A stretch of DNA of 64,000 nt from PXAP01 sp964421595 (lineage in GTDB: Bacteria > Bacteroidota > Bacteroidia > Bacteroidales > PUMT01). Position numbers and translations under genes: made by a program. The notes beneath the pieces are model-generated. The model searched no databases, was not told where the DNA came from, and saw only the letters and a list, made by a program, of their open reading frames with translations. The DNA lies in contig CAYQXY010000012.1 of the NCBI GenBank assembly GCA_964421595.1, positions 53,976 to 117,975 of the forward strand, given 5' to 3'. Shown in pieces: positions 53,777-61,487 of the stretch. The first letter of the stretch is position 1, and the number at the start of each line of letters is the position of its first letter.

Positions 53777-54367
53777 GTGGATCTGACATACGACATATTC
53801 AAGATTGATCATAACAATATCAAACCAAGGCAGGGCCGGGTTCTGATATCTGATCCTTTTCTTAATGATGCCTATTTCAAGAGGTCGGTTGTATTGCTTA
53901 CCGAGCACAACAGTAAAGGATCAGTGGGATTTGTACTTAATAAGCCGGTAGATGTGGGAATAGATGAGATACTTGCAGATTTCCCCTCTTTAGATACCGG
54001 TATTTCTGTCGGAGGACCCGTAGGCACGAATTCTGTGCATTATATACATGGGCTGGGGAATATTATACCCAATAGTGTAAAGATAATGCCCGATATATGG
54101 TGGGGTGGTGATTTTGATTGTGTTAAGGAACTTATTAAAAGCAGGTCTCTCGACAGCAATCAGATAAGGTTTTTTGTCGGTTATTCAGGATGGGAGCCGA
54201 AACAACTTGAAAGAGAGATCTCTGAAAATTCCTGGGTTGTAAGAGAACTTGACAGTGCCCTGATAATGAACAGCAGAAGCAGGGAATCATGGCAGACTGT
54301 CCTGCAGGTATTGGGAGGGAAATATAAGCTGTGGACAAATTTTCCTGAAAATCCCGTTATGAACTGA
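53777..54367 (+). CDS. YqgE/AlgH-family protein (UPF0301)
   Basis: 196 residues from a GTG start (no in-frame ATG is near). The family core is clear: RQGRVLISDPFLNDAYFKRS, VGFVLNKPVD, VGGPVGTNSVHYIH and FFVGYSGWEPKQLEREI. The molecular role is unsettled; it is a conserved protein found in many bacteria. Repeat copy 7 lies directly upstream and may contribute the promoter, as two other full copies also sit just upstream of plus-strand genes. Confidence 0.92.
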   Translation: MDLTYDIFKIDHNNIKPRQGRVLISDPFLNDAYFKRSVVLLTEHNSKGSVGFVLNKPVDVGIDEILADFPSLDTGISVGGPVGTNSVHYIHGLGNIIPNSVKIMPDIWWGGDFDCVKELIKSRSLDSNQIRFFVGYSGWEPKQLEREISENSWVVRELDSALIMNSRSRESWQTVLQVLGGKYKLWTNFPENPVMN

Positions 54368-54383
54368 CAATCTGATACTGGTT

Positions 54384-55238
54384 TTACAATGGAAATTGCT
54401 CTTTGTTAAGTGCATTGACCAGCAGCCTCGAAGTCTTGCTGTAGTAACGCTTTTGATTAAATGCTACAATCCATTGAATGCCCTTTATAGCATTGGTCAT
54501 AAAGCATTCATCAGCGATGTTAAGATCCTCTGTCGTTAGTTTTGACTCTATGCACTCAATGCCTTCATTCCGGGCAATCCTTATTATCTGTTCCCTCATA
54601 ATTCCTGCAACACATCCTTCAGTAAGTTCAGGGGTGTAAATAATGCCTTTCCTGACAAGAAACAGATTGGAACTGATAAATTCTGATAACCTTCTTTCGG
54701 TATTCATAATGAAGCACTCATCAAAACCTGATTCCTTTTTGTAAAGCCCTGCCAAAATATAGATCAGGGAATTTGAGGTTTTTAGTCCAGCAAGCATGCC
54801 GGTTTGTTTCAAAAGCGCAGAATAGACACCTGCCTTTAAACCCTTTGTATTTAGCCCGTATATGTCTTCAGGCAAAGGTTGTGTTTCCGCCAGAAAAGAG
54901 ACGGAATTGTCTTCCGGCGTGAAAAGCCCCCCTGTGTTGCGAAAAACACTTAGCCTGACCCTTACGCCATTATAAAGGTGGTTTTTATTCAACAGCCTGA
55001 CCAGGTGCGACTCAACAACAGCAGATTCGGGTAAACTTTTCCTGTCCATGGAGAGAACCTGCATGCCGTTTATCAACCTTTTGTAATGACTGCTGAAAAA
55101 TTGCAGCCGGGTTCCATTGGCATGTATTGATTCAAAGAGGGCATCGCCATAGCAAAAGGCCCTGTTCACATGCATAATCGATGGTTCGCCGGCAGGAAGC
55201 ATCCGGCCGTTCAGACATATGAATTGTTTATGCTTCAA
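54384..55238 (-). CDS. Class IV PLP aminotransferase (PabC/IlvE-like)
   Basis: 284 residues. The fold type IV pattern is visible: FICLNGRMLPAGEPSIMHVN then RAFCYGDALFESIH, AGLKTSNSLIYIL with the PLP lysine, FDECFIMNTERRLSE where the Glu-less variant of the usual 'E..L.n..G...E' lies, and TEGCVAGIMREQII. It could be 4-amino-4-deoxychorismate lyase or a branched-chain or D-amino-acid aminotransferase; the eye cannot separate them. The start is a TTG overlapping the preceding stop (TTGA); an ATG 36 bases on would lose the conserved first strand. Confidence 0.85.
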   Translation of the reverse strand: MKHKQFICLNGRMLPAGEPSIMHVNRAFCYGDALFESIHANGTRLQFFSSHYKRLINGMQVLSMDRKSLPESAVVESHLVRLLNKNHLYNGVRVRLSVFRNTGGLFTPEDNSVSFLAETQPLPEDIYGLNTKGLKAGVYSALLKQTGMLAGLKTSNSLIYILAGLYKKESGFDECFIMNTERRLSEFISSNLFLVRKGIIYTPELTEGCVAGIMREQIIRIARNEGIECIESKLTTEDLNIADECFMTNAIKGIQWIVAFNQKRYYSKTSRLLVNALNKEQFPL

Positions 55239-55738
55239 ATTCTGATAATATCTTCATGCTTCATGAGTGAGTCGTTTGCTTTGATAAGCACTCCTTTTAC
55301 ACCGGCCTTTTCAGCGGCCTTAATATCCCTTTCGTTATCGCCTATCATGAAAGAAAGAGACGGATCTATGTTAAACCTTGCAATAGCTTTCTCGATAAGT
55401 AAACTTTGGGGCTTCCGGCACAGACATTTTCCTGAAACAGGGTGATGGGGACAATAATAGATCGCGGCTATTTCTATTCCCTGCTCCGAAAATTCAGTTT
55501 TCAGTATCTCATTAAGTTTTTCCACATGCCTGTGTGTATAGAGATTCTGACCTATCCCGCCCTGGTTGGTTATTATAACCAGAATGAAACCCCTGTCGCG
55601 GAATAGTTTTAAAGCTTCGAAAATACCTTCATTCAACTCAAACTCTTCCGGTTTATAAACATATCCTCCTGTTTCCCGGTTAATAACCCCGTCACGGTCA
55701 AGGAATACAGCCCTTGTTTTTTGAAATTTCTGCATCAT
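55235..55738 (-). CDS. HAD-IIIA phosphatase, GmhB-like
   Basis: 167 residues. HAD motif I is VFLDRDGVIN (Asp14, Asp16), motif II IITNQGGIG and motif IV MIGDNERDIKAAEKAG. The zinc loop CPHHPVSGKCLCRKP (Cys96, His98, Cys105, Cys107) identifies the GmhB/histidinol-phosphatase type. GmhB removes the C7 phosphate of heptose bisphosphate in LPS or GDP-heptose synthesis; no other heptose genes are nearby. ATGA overlap with the rhomboid gene and TTGA overlap with the aminotransferase gene show a three-gene coupled operon. Confidence 0.88.
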   Translation of the reverse strand: MMQKFQKTRAVFLDRDGVINRETGGYVYKPEEFELNEGIFEALKLFRDRGFILVIITNQGGIGQNLYTHRHVEKLNEILKTEFSEQGIEIAAIYYCPHHPVSGKCLCRKPQSLLIEKAIARFNIDPSLSFMIGDNERDIKAAEKAGVKGVLIKANDSLMKHEDIIRI

Positions 55739-56352
55739 GCCCTGAAAAGCTGTTCAACAAATGGCCCAAGCAAACTGAAATCTATAAGCAGTGGAAAAAA
55801 CAGTCCGAAAACCGCACCGATGAAATGAGCATCATGGTTGATGTTGTCTGAAGCCTTCCTGCTGGCATAGTGAGAATATGCAAGATAAAGTATACCGAAA
55901 ACCACTCCGGGAATCGGTATTATCGCGTACAGATAAAGATTTTGCCACGGAGCAAAAAAAATGCTTGCGAAAACAACTGCAGATACACCTCCCGATGCAC
56001 CAACCGAGTTGTACCAGTGGTTGTCCTTATGCTTGAATAGTGTGGTGAGAGATGAAACCACAACCGCACTTATATAAAGCAACAGGTAAAGAAGTACAGG
56101 AAACCTTGTGACACCCATTGCCTCCAGTCGCCCGAAATACATTTCCACAGCATTCCCGAATGAGAAGAGCACAAACATATTCACAAAAAGATGCACCCAG
56201 TCTCCGTGCAACAGTGCATGGGTCAGTATTCTGTAATATTCCTTTCGGTGATATACCTGATAGGGGTTGAACTGCAGTTTATACATTAGCTCAGGGCGGG
56301 AAAAAGCAAGAACTGAAACGATTGAAGTTATAAGTACAATTATTAAGGTCAT
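55735..56352 (-). CDS. Rhomboid-family intramembrane serine protease
   Basis: 205 residues from the ATG (MTLIIVLITS); the open frame extends 18 bases to a TTG. Six TM helices are predicted. HALLHGDWVHLFVNMFVLF is the rhomboid H..H.N signature, VGASGGVSAVV contains the catalytic Ser (about 120) in a GxSG motif, and HDAHFIGAVFGLFF supplies the catalytic His (about 176) followed by a Gly-rich helix. It is the first gene of the rhomboid/GmhB/aminotransferase operon. A perfect hairpin lies 24 bases upstream of the ATG on this strand. Confidence 0.9.
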   Translation of the reverse strand: MTLIIVLITSIVSVLAFSRPELMYKLQFNPYQVYHRKEYYRILTHALLHGDWVHLFVNMFVLFSFGNAVEMYFGRLEAMGVTRFPVLLYLLLYISAVVVSSLTTLFKHKDNHWYNSVGASGGVSAVVFASIFFAPWQNLYLYAIIPIPGVVFGILYLAYSHYASRKASDNINHDAHFIGAVFGLFFPLLIDFSLLGPFVEQLFRA

Positions 56353-56375
56353 AAAATACGGTTTGTGCAAATGTA

Positions 56376-56427
56376 CATGAAATTTTTTTATCCGAAATTA
56401 CACACAAACGGATGAAAAAATTTCATG
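56376..56427. repeat. Palindromic repeat B, copy 1
   Basis: 19-base arms CATGAAATTTTTTTATCCG and CGGATGAAAAAATTTCATG pair with a single T-C difference (a G-U pair in RNA) around a 14-base loop. A second copy begins 208 bases away. It lies upstream of the rhomboid start codon and could fold in its leader RNA. Confidence 0.85.
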
Positions 56428-56430
56428 GGA

Positions 56431-56507
56431 AAGCGAAGCGGTTCCTCCTGTAAGTTAAAATTTTGTATTTTTTCTACAAAATTTTAACTTCTTGCTTTTT
56501 ACAGGAG
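56431..56507. repeat. Repeat C copy 1 with an internal 14-bp hairpin
   Basis: Begins AAGCGAAGCGGTTCCTCCTG. Then GTTAAAATTTTGTA (56454-56467) and TACAAAATTTTAAC (56475-56488) form a perfect 14-bp stem with a 7-base loop; outside it CTCCTGTAA and TTACAGGAG (56499-56507) form a second pair of arms, so the unit is a larger interrupted palindrome. Confidence 0.8.
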
Positions 56508-56514
56508 AAATGTA

Positions 56515-56575
56515 CATGAATTTCCCATCAACTGAAAATCCATCAGGGATAAAGACATTGCATGGGTAATCGACC
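56515..56575 (+). repeat. MITE-like repeat, copy 8 (diverged)
   Basis: Starts ACATGAATTTCCCATCA and ends GCATGGGTAATCGACC, echoing the terminal repeats of the family (ATGAATCTCCCA and CATGGGTGATCGAT). The interior is short and unrelated to full copies. Confidence 0.45.
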
Positions 56576-56583
56576 TTAAGGTC

Positions 56584-56627
56584 AAATTTTTTTATCCGAA
56601 ATTACACACAGACGGATGAAAAAATTT
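56584..56627. repeat. Palindromic repeat B, copy 2
   Basis: 15-base arms AAATTTTTTTATCCG and CGGATGAAAAAATTT (one G-U type mismatch) around a 14-base loop that differs from copy 1 at one or two bases. The outer ATG-containing bases of copy 1 are not fully preserved. Confidence 0.85.
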
Positions 56628-56750
56628 TATGGGAATTCCTCATTAGCAAAATACAGAACAAAGAATATTATATAGCATGAGGAATCAACGGATTGAAAGA
56701 CAGGGTTCCCGTGTTAAAGTATAATACTTGCATATGAATTCAATAAAAGA

Positions 56751-56791
56751 TATAAGTTAAAGCGAAGCGGTTCCTCCTGTAAGTCAAAATT
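56751..56791 (+). repeat. Repeat C copy 2
   Basis: TATAAGTTAAAGCGAAGCGG then TTCCTCCTGTAAGTCAAAAT; it abuts the stop codon of holA on the opposite strand. An inverted copy is found at 61.3 kb. Confidence 0.8.
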
Positions 56792-57796
56792 TTAATGCAG
56801 GATTTTATAGATCATTTCCCTGAGCAGGTCACCTTCATTCGCCGAAGCATTCTCAAACCCCTTCGACCGCATATCATATTCCCTCAGAATAGAAATTATC
56901 TGAGCGGCTTTACGCGGATCATATCTTTTTGCAGCCTGTTCATACTCTGAAACAAAAAAGGGATTTATTTTCAGTACCGATGCTACATTTTTTTTCGATC
57001 TGTCTTTTATGAAATGAAAAGTGAAGACTTTGCTGAAGAAGTAAAAAAGTGAAATAATTGTGAGTGTAACCGGATTGGTTTTCTGGTTTTTTGCGAAATA
57101 GTTGATTATCCTGTTTGCTTTAAGAACATTTTTCTGAGCCAGCGCCTTTTGCAGTTCAAATGTATTGTAATCCTTACTTATCCCGATATTCCTTTCAATG
57201 CTCAACATGGTGATCTTGCGGTCATCTTTGTTAAGGGACAACATAAGCTTCTCCAGCTCATTGGATATTTTGCCGAGGTCAGTACCCAGGTATTCCACTA
57301 ACAGTAAACATGCCGCAGGTTCTATACTGCAGTTTCTGCTTTTTAACCAGGAAGTTATCCAGTCAGGTATCTGGTTTTCATATAAGCGTGGTGATTCAAA
57401 AACCACCCCATTGGAATCTTTTATTGCTTTATTAAGCTTCTTCCTTTTATCAAACGAAGAGTGCTTGTAATTAATAACCAGAATTGTTGACTTCAGAGGG
57501 TTCTTTGCGTAAACTTCAAGTTTATCTATATCTTTCATGTGCTGAGCCTCCTTGACTATAATTACCTGGTGACTGGCCATCATGGGGTAACGGCGGGCAG
57601 CATTTATAATGGTTTCGCAATCGGTATCCTTACCATAGAAGACGGTCTGGTTGAATGATTTCTCGGCCTCTGTCAATACATTATTTATGATAAATTCTGT
57701 GATCAGGTCGGGATAATAAGGTTCTTCCCCGGACAAAAGATAAACAGGCCTGTATACCTTGTTTCTCAGTTCACTGATTATTTCATTGACCGTCAT
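56792..57796 (-). CDS. holA: DNA polymerase III delta subunit
   Basis: 334 residues, close to the usual length for HolA, which opens the sliding clamp as part of the clamp loader. The Rossmann-like N-domain starts PVYLLSGEEPYYPDLITEF; QVIIVKEAQHMKDIDKLEVY and TILVINYKHSSFDKRKKLNK follow; then LGTDLGKISNELEKLMLSL and the C-terminal oligomerisation domain DYNTFELQKALAQKN. It ends 3 bases after the AMP nucleosidase gene in the order amn-holA, so the two are probably cotranscribed. Confidence 0.9.
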   Translation of the reverse strand: MTVNEIISELRNKVYRPVYLLSGEEPYYPDLITEFIINNVLTEAEKSFNQTVFYGKDTDCETIINAARRYPMMASHQVIIVKEAQHMKDIDKLEVYAKNPLKSTILVINYKHSSFDKRKKLNKAIKDSNGVVFESPRLYENQIPDWITSWLKSRNCSIEPAACLLLVEYLGTDLGKISNELEKLMLSLNKDDRKITMLSIERNIGISKDYNTFELQKALAQKNVLKANRIINYFAKNQKTNPVTLTIISLFYFFSKVFTFHFIKDRSKKNVASVLKINPFFVSEYEQAAKRYDPRKAAQIISILREYDMRSKGFENASANEGDLLREMIYKILH

Positions 57797-57799
57797 AGC

Positions 57800-58570
57800 C
57801 TAAAATTTAAGATGCTTAACGGATGAGGAATGGTTTATTATCTCCCGAAGTGAATTGATGCCTATTGTAAGATGGTCATTAACGAACAGTTCTGTCACTC
57901 TTTTATCACTTTCTGAAGTTTTTATGCCTGTAGATATCATAGGCTGATCTGATACAAGAAGCAGTGCACCTGAGGGTATCCCGTTTGCAAAGCCTACGAT
58001 AAATATGGTTGCAGTCTCCATATCAATCGCCATTGCCCTGGTTTTCTGGAGGTATCTTTTAAATCGTTCATCGTACTCCCAGACCCTCTTATTGGTAGTA
58101 AAAACTGTTCCTGTGTAGTAATCGCGCTCTGCCTTGACGATGGCTGATGAAACTGCCCTTTGTAGATTGAAAGAGGGAAGAGCCGGCACTTCCGGGGGAA
58201 GGTAATCATTGGAGGTTCCCTCACTTCTGATTGCTGCAATCGGAAGTATCAGGTCGCCTAGTTTATTTTTCTTTTTCAATCCGCCACACTTTCCAAGAAA
58301 CAGAACTGCTTTGGGATTTATTGCACTGAGCAGATCCATAATTGTTGCTGCATTTGCACTTCCCATGCCAATGTTTATTATGGTAACTCCATTCGCCACA
58401 GCACATGGCATTGGGTTGTCCTGACCGATAACAGGGACGTCGAACATTTCAGAGAAAATATCCAGATAACTGCTGAAATTGGTAAGTAATATATGCTCGG
58501 TAAACTTATCAAGCGGGTTGCCGGTATACCGGGGTAGCCAGTTTTCAACAATTTCCTGTTTTGTCCTCAT
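57800..58570 (-). CDS. amn: AMP nucleosidase (Bacteroidota short type)
   Basis: 256 residues of the PNP/UDP phosphorylase fold. ITIINIGMGSANAATIMDLL-type motif, AVLFLGKCGGLKKKNKLGDL and the signature MAIDMETATIFIVGF with LLVSDQPM near the end identify the AMP nucleosidase that cleaves AMP to adenine and ribose-5-phosphate in purine salvage. The short length is as in Bacteroidota, where the long N-terminal domain of the E. coli enzyme is missing. Divergent from the HsdR_N-like gene across 49 bases. Confidence 0.9.
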   Translation of the reverse strand: MRTKQEIVENWLPRYTGNPLDKFTEHILLTNFSSYLDIFSEMFDVPVIGQDNPMPCAVANGVTIINIGMGSANAATIMDLLSAINPKAVLFLGKCGGLKKKNKLGDLILPIAAIRSEGTSNDYLPPEVPALPSFNLQRAVSSAIVKAERDYYTGTVFTTNKRVWEYDERFKRYLQKTRAMAIDMETATIFIVGFANGIPSGALLLVSDQPMISTGIKTSESDKRVTELFVNDHLTIGINSLREIINHSSSVKHLKF

Positions 58571-58577
58571 AACTCAA

Positions 58578-58585
58578 TATATTTG
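58578..58585 (+). promoter_or_regulatory. Candidate -7 box (TATATTTG)
   Basis: A perfect TAnnTTTG box 34 bases before the ATG of the HsdR_N-like gene, inside the short divergent spacer with amn. A TTTTG lies 14 bases upstream, closer than the usual 19-21, so the -33 element is uncertain. Confidence 0.4.
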
Positions 58586-58619
58586 TATATGGATCTTATA
58601 TAAAAGAAATTTTTTTATT

Positions 58620-59087
58620 ATGCAGTCACTAAATTTCCCGGCCTATACTTTTAAAATTAAAACTGAAGAGCAAAGAAACTACATTTTCGACAATATACGA
58701 AAACGATACGTGATTTTGACTCCGGAAGAGTGGGTGCGCCAGCATTTGATAACCTATCTTACAGAAGAGAAGAAATATCCCGCATCACTTATGGCTGTTG
58801 AGATGTCACTTAAAATTAATAAGATGGAGAGGAGAGCCGATATTGTTTTATTCTCAAGGCTGGGCAAACCTTTTATGATCGTCGAATGCAAGGCTCCCGG
58901 TGTGAAAATTACCCAGAACGCATTTGATCAGGCTGCCAGGTATAATATGGATATGAAAGTGGAATACCTGGCAGTAAGCAATGGGCTGGTTCACTATTGT
59001 GCGAGGCTAAACCATGCAGATCACTCCTGGGAGTTTCTCAGGGAAATACCCGATTTTATCCGGTCAGGCCTTAATACTGCTGATTGA
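58620..59087 (+). CDS. HsdR_N-like nuclease-fold protein
   Basis: 155 residues from the ATG (MQSLNFPAYTF); the open frame reaches farther upstream but across the amn gene. It matches the type I restriction HsdR N-terminal-like family: RKRYVILTPEEWVRQHLITY, then the PD-(D/E)xK active site with Asp74 in RRADIVLFSR and Glu89-x-Lys91 in MIVECKAPG. There is no helicase domain, so this is the free-standing type common in Bacteroidota beside holA, of unknown role. It overlaps the convergent GNAT gene by 17 bases at the 3' ends. Confidence 0.88.
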   Translation: MQSLNFPAYTFKIKTEEQRNYIFDNIRKRYVILTPEEWVRQHLITYLTEEKKYPASLMAVEMSLKINKMERRADIVLFSRLGKPFMIVECKAPGVKITQNAFDQAARYNMDMKVEYLAVSNGLVHYCARLNHADHSWEFLREIPDFIRSGLNTAD

Positions 59088-59616
59088 TCAATTGCAGAAA
59101 GTACTCGTTTTTCCATCCTTCCGGAGTTCTGATCCACTCTTTCTTCTCTCCTGTAATCCTGAATTCGCACTTCTCAAATAATTTTATACTTGCTTTATTA
59201 TCACAATCAATATTGCAATACAACTGATGCATCTGCAAAACAGAAAATGAATAATTAATCAGCAATTCAAGTGCTTCAGAGGCGAAGCCCCGCTTTCTGT
59301 TTATCTCATCATTTATCAGTATACCAACACCAGCTCTTTTATGTATTGGTTCATAGTCAAAAAGGTCTATAGCGCCGATAGTTTTAGATGGAACAATGCC
59401 TGTGTGCTCTATCATCAATCTTAATTGCCTGGCCTGAAAAATATCTATATGAGAATCGGCTATGAATTTCTCAATTGTGAATCTTGAAAATGGTATCAGT
59501 GTATTGCTTACATTCCAGATAGAAGAGTTGTTTTCCCATTCATAAAGCATTTCTACATCAGAAGGTTCCAATGCTCTTAATGTAATATTTTTGCCTTTAA
59601 GTATACTCAAGATCAA
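59071..59616 (-). CDS. GNAT acetyltransferase (RimJ/RimL type)
   Basis: 181 residues. LRALEPSDVEMLYEWENN is the typical RimJ/RimL N-terminus, IGAIDLFDYEP and AGVGILINDEINRKRGFASEA supply the acetyl-CoA pyrophosphate loop (R/Q-x-x-G-x-G/A as RKRGFA), and CDNKASIKLFEKCEF the C-terminal helix. It transfers acetyl groups from acetyl-CoA to a protein N-terminus or small amine; the substrate is unknown. Only TTG codons are available at the start (59616 or 59610). The gene overlaps the neighbouring HsdR_N-like gene by 17 bases. Confidence 0.85.
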   Translation of the reverse strand: MILSILKGKNITLRALEPSDVEMLYEWENNSSIWNVSNTLIPFSRFTIEKFIADSHIDIFQARQLRLMIEHTGIVPSKTIGAIDLFDYEPIHKRAGVGILINDEINRKRGFASEALELLINYSFSVLQMHQLYCNIDCDNKASIKLFEKCEFRITGEKKEWIRTPEGWKNEYFLQLINQQY

Positions 59617-59643
59617 GATGTTTAATGATAAAACAAGTGCAAT

Positions 59644-61149
59644 TCAAATCTTTCTTCCGCGATCAAAATTTTCCAGATATTCTGCAATCCGGCTAAGGAA
59701 TTTTCCTCCCAGCGCACCATCGACAACCCGGTGATCGTAAGAGAGTGATAAGGTCATAATATGCCTTACAGCAATTACATCACCCTGCTCGGTTTCAATG
59801 ACAACCGGTTTTTTTATAATTGCACCAATGCCGAGAATAGCTACTTCAGGCTGATTAATAATTGGTGTCCCCGTAGTATTCCTGAAAGTTCCGAAATTAG
59901 TTATTGTAAAAGTCCCCCCGGAAATTTCATCCGGTTGCAGTTTCCTGTTTCTTGCCCGGTATGCCAGGTCATTTACTGCCATCACAAGTCCCTTGAGATT
60001 TTTCTCATCGGCATTCTTAATTACAGGTACTATCAGATTTCCTTCATCCAGGGCTACTGCCATTCCTATATTTATGTTCTTTTTGATGATTATTGAAGTA
60101 CCTTCTACCGATATGTTAACAAGCGGGAAGTCTGCAAGAGCCTTTGCCGTTGCTTCTATGAAAAAAGGAGTATAGGTTATTTTCTGATTTTCGCGTTTAA
60201 GAAACCCATCCTTGTTCGCCTCTCTCCACTTTACCATTACCGTAACATCTGCGTCGATAAAAGAAGTTACATGAGCTGATGTTTGTTTCGAGCTTATCAT
60301 ATGGCCGGCAATCAACTTCCTCACCCGGTCCATTTCTATGATCTTATCACCAGATTCCGTAGTCCTTCCAGATGAGACTGACTCAGAAATGGCTGGTTCA
60401 TGGTTTTTTACCCCGGACTTTTGCTCCTGACTATCCATTTCTGATTCTCCGTTTTCAGGAACAGTGGAAAATTTATGTTTTTTGTATTCTGAACGTTTTT
60501 TCAGGAACTTCATAACATCATCCTTATTGATCCTGCCCTCTTCGCCGCTTCCGCTTATGCTGTCAAGCTCCTCTGCAGAGATTTTTTCTTTCCCGGCAAT
60601 ACTGCGTACCAACGGAGTAAGAAACTTCCCTGAAGGTGTTTGCCTCGGGATCTCTGTTGTCCGGTGAACTGACTCCGGATCAATAGCCTGACTATCTGCT
60701 GAAGCTCCGGTATCGTTTATATAATCAGATTTTTCGGTATCACCATCAGAAGCGTTCATCTTTTCCCGATCGGTTGATCCTTCTCCATCTTTTTCCATTA
60801 AACCGGCATCTCCGGATCGTCTCTGATCGCCGGCTGATGCAGGTTGCCCGGCCAAACCTGTATCCTGCTCCGGATTAGTTTCAGCGGTACCGGCAGTGTT
60901 ATTTCCCGGCTCAGTCTCAATTTCTGCCAGAACATCCCCTATTGCGGGTATACCACCATCGGGAACTATTATCCTTGTTAAAACACCGGTTACCGGTGAA
61001 GGAATTTCAGAGTCTACCTTGTCGGTTGCAATTTCGAGCAATGACTGATCCTCTGTTACACTGTCACCTTCCTTTACCAGCCATCTGATTATTGTTGCCT
61101 CAATTATTCCTTCACCCATTGCCGGGAGTACAAGATCTGTTTTTGCCAT
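59644..61149 (-). CDS. 2-oxoacid dehydrogenase E2 acyltransferase
   Basis: 501 residues. Lipoyl domain (about 3-78) with the lipoylated Lys44 in EIATDKVDSEIP; a Glu/Ser/Gly-rich flexible linker; a peripheral-subunit-binding domain at about 177-213 (LTPLVRSIAGKEKIS with EGRINKDDVMKFL); and a catalytic domain with DHRVVDG (His473, Asp477). The substrate could be pyruvate, 2-oxoglutarate or branched-chain 2-oxoacids; a single lipoyl domain does not settle it. E1 and E3 genes are not in the window, so the complex is assembled from a distant locus or this is a solitary E2. Confidence 0.92.
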   Translation of the reverse strand: MAKTDLVLPAMGEGIIEATIIRWLVKEGDSVTEDQSLLEIATDKVDSEIPSPVTGVLTRIIVPDGGIPAIGDVLAEIETEPGNNTAGTAETNPEQDTGLAGQPASAGDQRRSGDAGLMEKDGEGSTDREKMNASDGDTEKSDYINDTGASADSQAIDPESVHRTTEIPRQTPSGKFLTPLVRSIAGKEKISAEELDSISGSGEEGRINKDDVMKFLKKRSEYKKHKFSTVPENGESEMDSQEQKSGVKNHEPAISESVSSGRTTESGDKIIEMDRVRKLIAGHMISSKQTSAHVTSFIDADVTVMVKWREANKDGFLKRENQKITYTPFFIEATAKALADFPLVNISVEGTSIIIKKNINIGMAVALDEGNLIVPVIKNADEKNLKGLVMAVNDLAYRARNRKLQPDEISGGTFTITNFGTFRNTTGTPIINQPEVAILGIGAIIKKPVVIETEQGDVIAVRHIMTLSLSYDHRVVDGALGGKFLSRIAEYLENFDRGRKI

Positions 61150-61261
61150 GGCAGGAAACGTGTATTAAAATAAGTGGATTTGCATACAGCAGACAAATTT
61201 AAATAAAAACTGTTCAATTATCCTGTTAATTACAAAAAGCCAGAATTGGTCTAAAAAATAC

Positions 61262-61310
61262 AAAATTATGACTTACAGAATAAACCGCTTCGCTTTAACT
61301 TATATTTTTT
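61262..61310 (-). repeat. Repeat C copy 3 (inverted)
   Basis: On the minus strand it reads TATAAGTTAAAGCGAAGCGG then TTTATTCTGTAAGTCATAAT, matching copy 2 with changes at the middle bases. It is in opposite orientation to copies 1 and 2, so copies 2 and 3 are inverted repeats around a 4.5 kb gene block. Confidence 0.8.
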
Positions 61311-61453
61311 ATTAAAAGCAACCCATACATAATTTACTTATCGAACCAGAACATGGAAACCTTGTTTCTCAATACATTGAATACTCACGCTATGTTAAAT
61401 GCTTTGGTTTGTATATGACTGATGAGGATTTCACAAGGAAAATTGATTAATCC

Positions 61454-61482
61454 ACAGGTGTTACATCCGCAGTAACACCTGT
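61454..61482 (-). terminator. Perfect 11-bp hairpin after the GT2 gene
   Basis: ACAGGTGTTAC and GTAACACCTGT with a 7-base loop, 6 bases after the stop codon of the GT2 gene on the minus strand. There is no T tract, so it may stabilise a 3' end rather than terminate by itself. Confidence 0.5.
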
Positions 61483-61487
61483 CAATG

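Larger units (their letters stand above)
56353..56791. other. Repeat-packed intergenic region
   Basis: About 440 bases between the rhomboid gene and the 3' end of holA. It contains two palindromic hairpin repeats, two copies of the AAGCGAAGCGGTTCCTCCTG unit, a related MITE-like segment and no gene. Confidence 0.8.
61150..61487. other. Intergenic region with repeat C copy 3 and a hairpin
   Basis: About 340 bases. It holds the inverted repeat C copy, a perfect hairpin near its right end and, between them (about 61338-61450), a short plus-strand stretch of coding-like character (phrase EPEHGNLVSQYIEYSRYVKC, then TDEDFTRKID and a stop) without a start codon. This may be the tail of a lost gene; confidence is low. 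Confidence 0.4.

Noticed and set aside
56353..56791. CRISPR-like array
   Set aside because: Repeats are few, of different families and unevenly spaced; there are no uniform spacers and no cas genes in the window.
58479..58619. Upstream extension of the HsdR_N-like frame
   Set aside because: It crosses the start of amn and has no family similarity; ATG 58620 follows a good -7 box.
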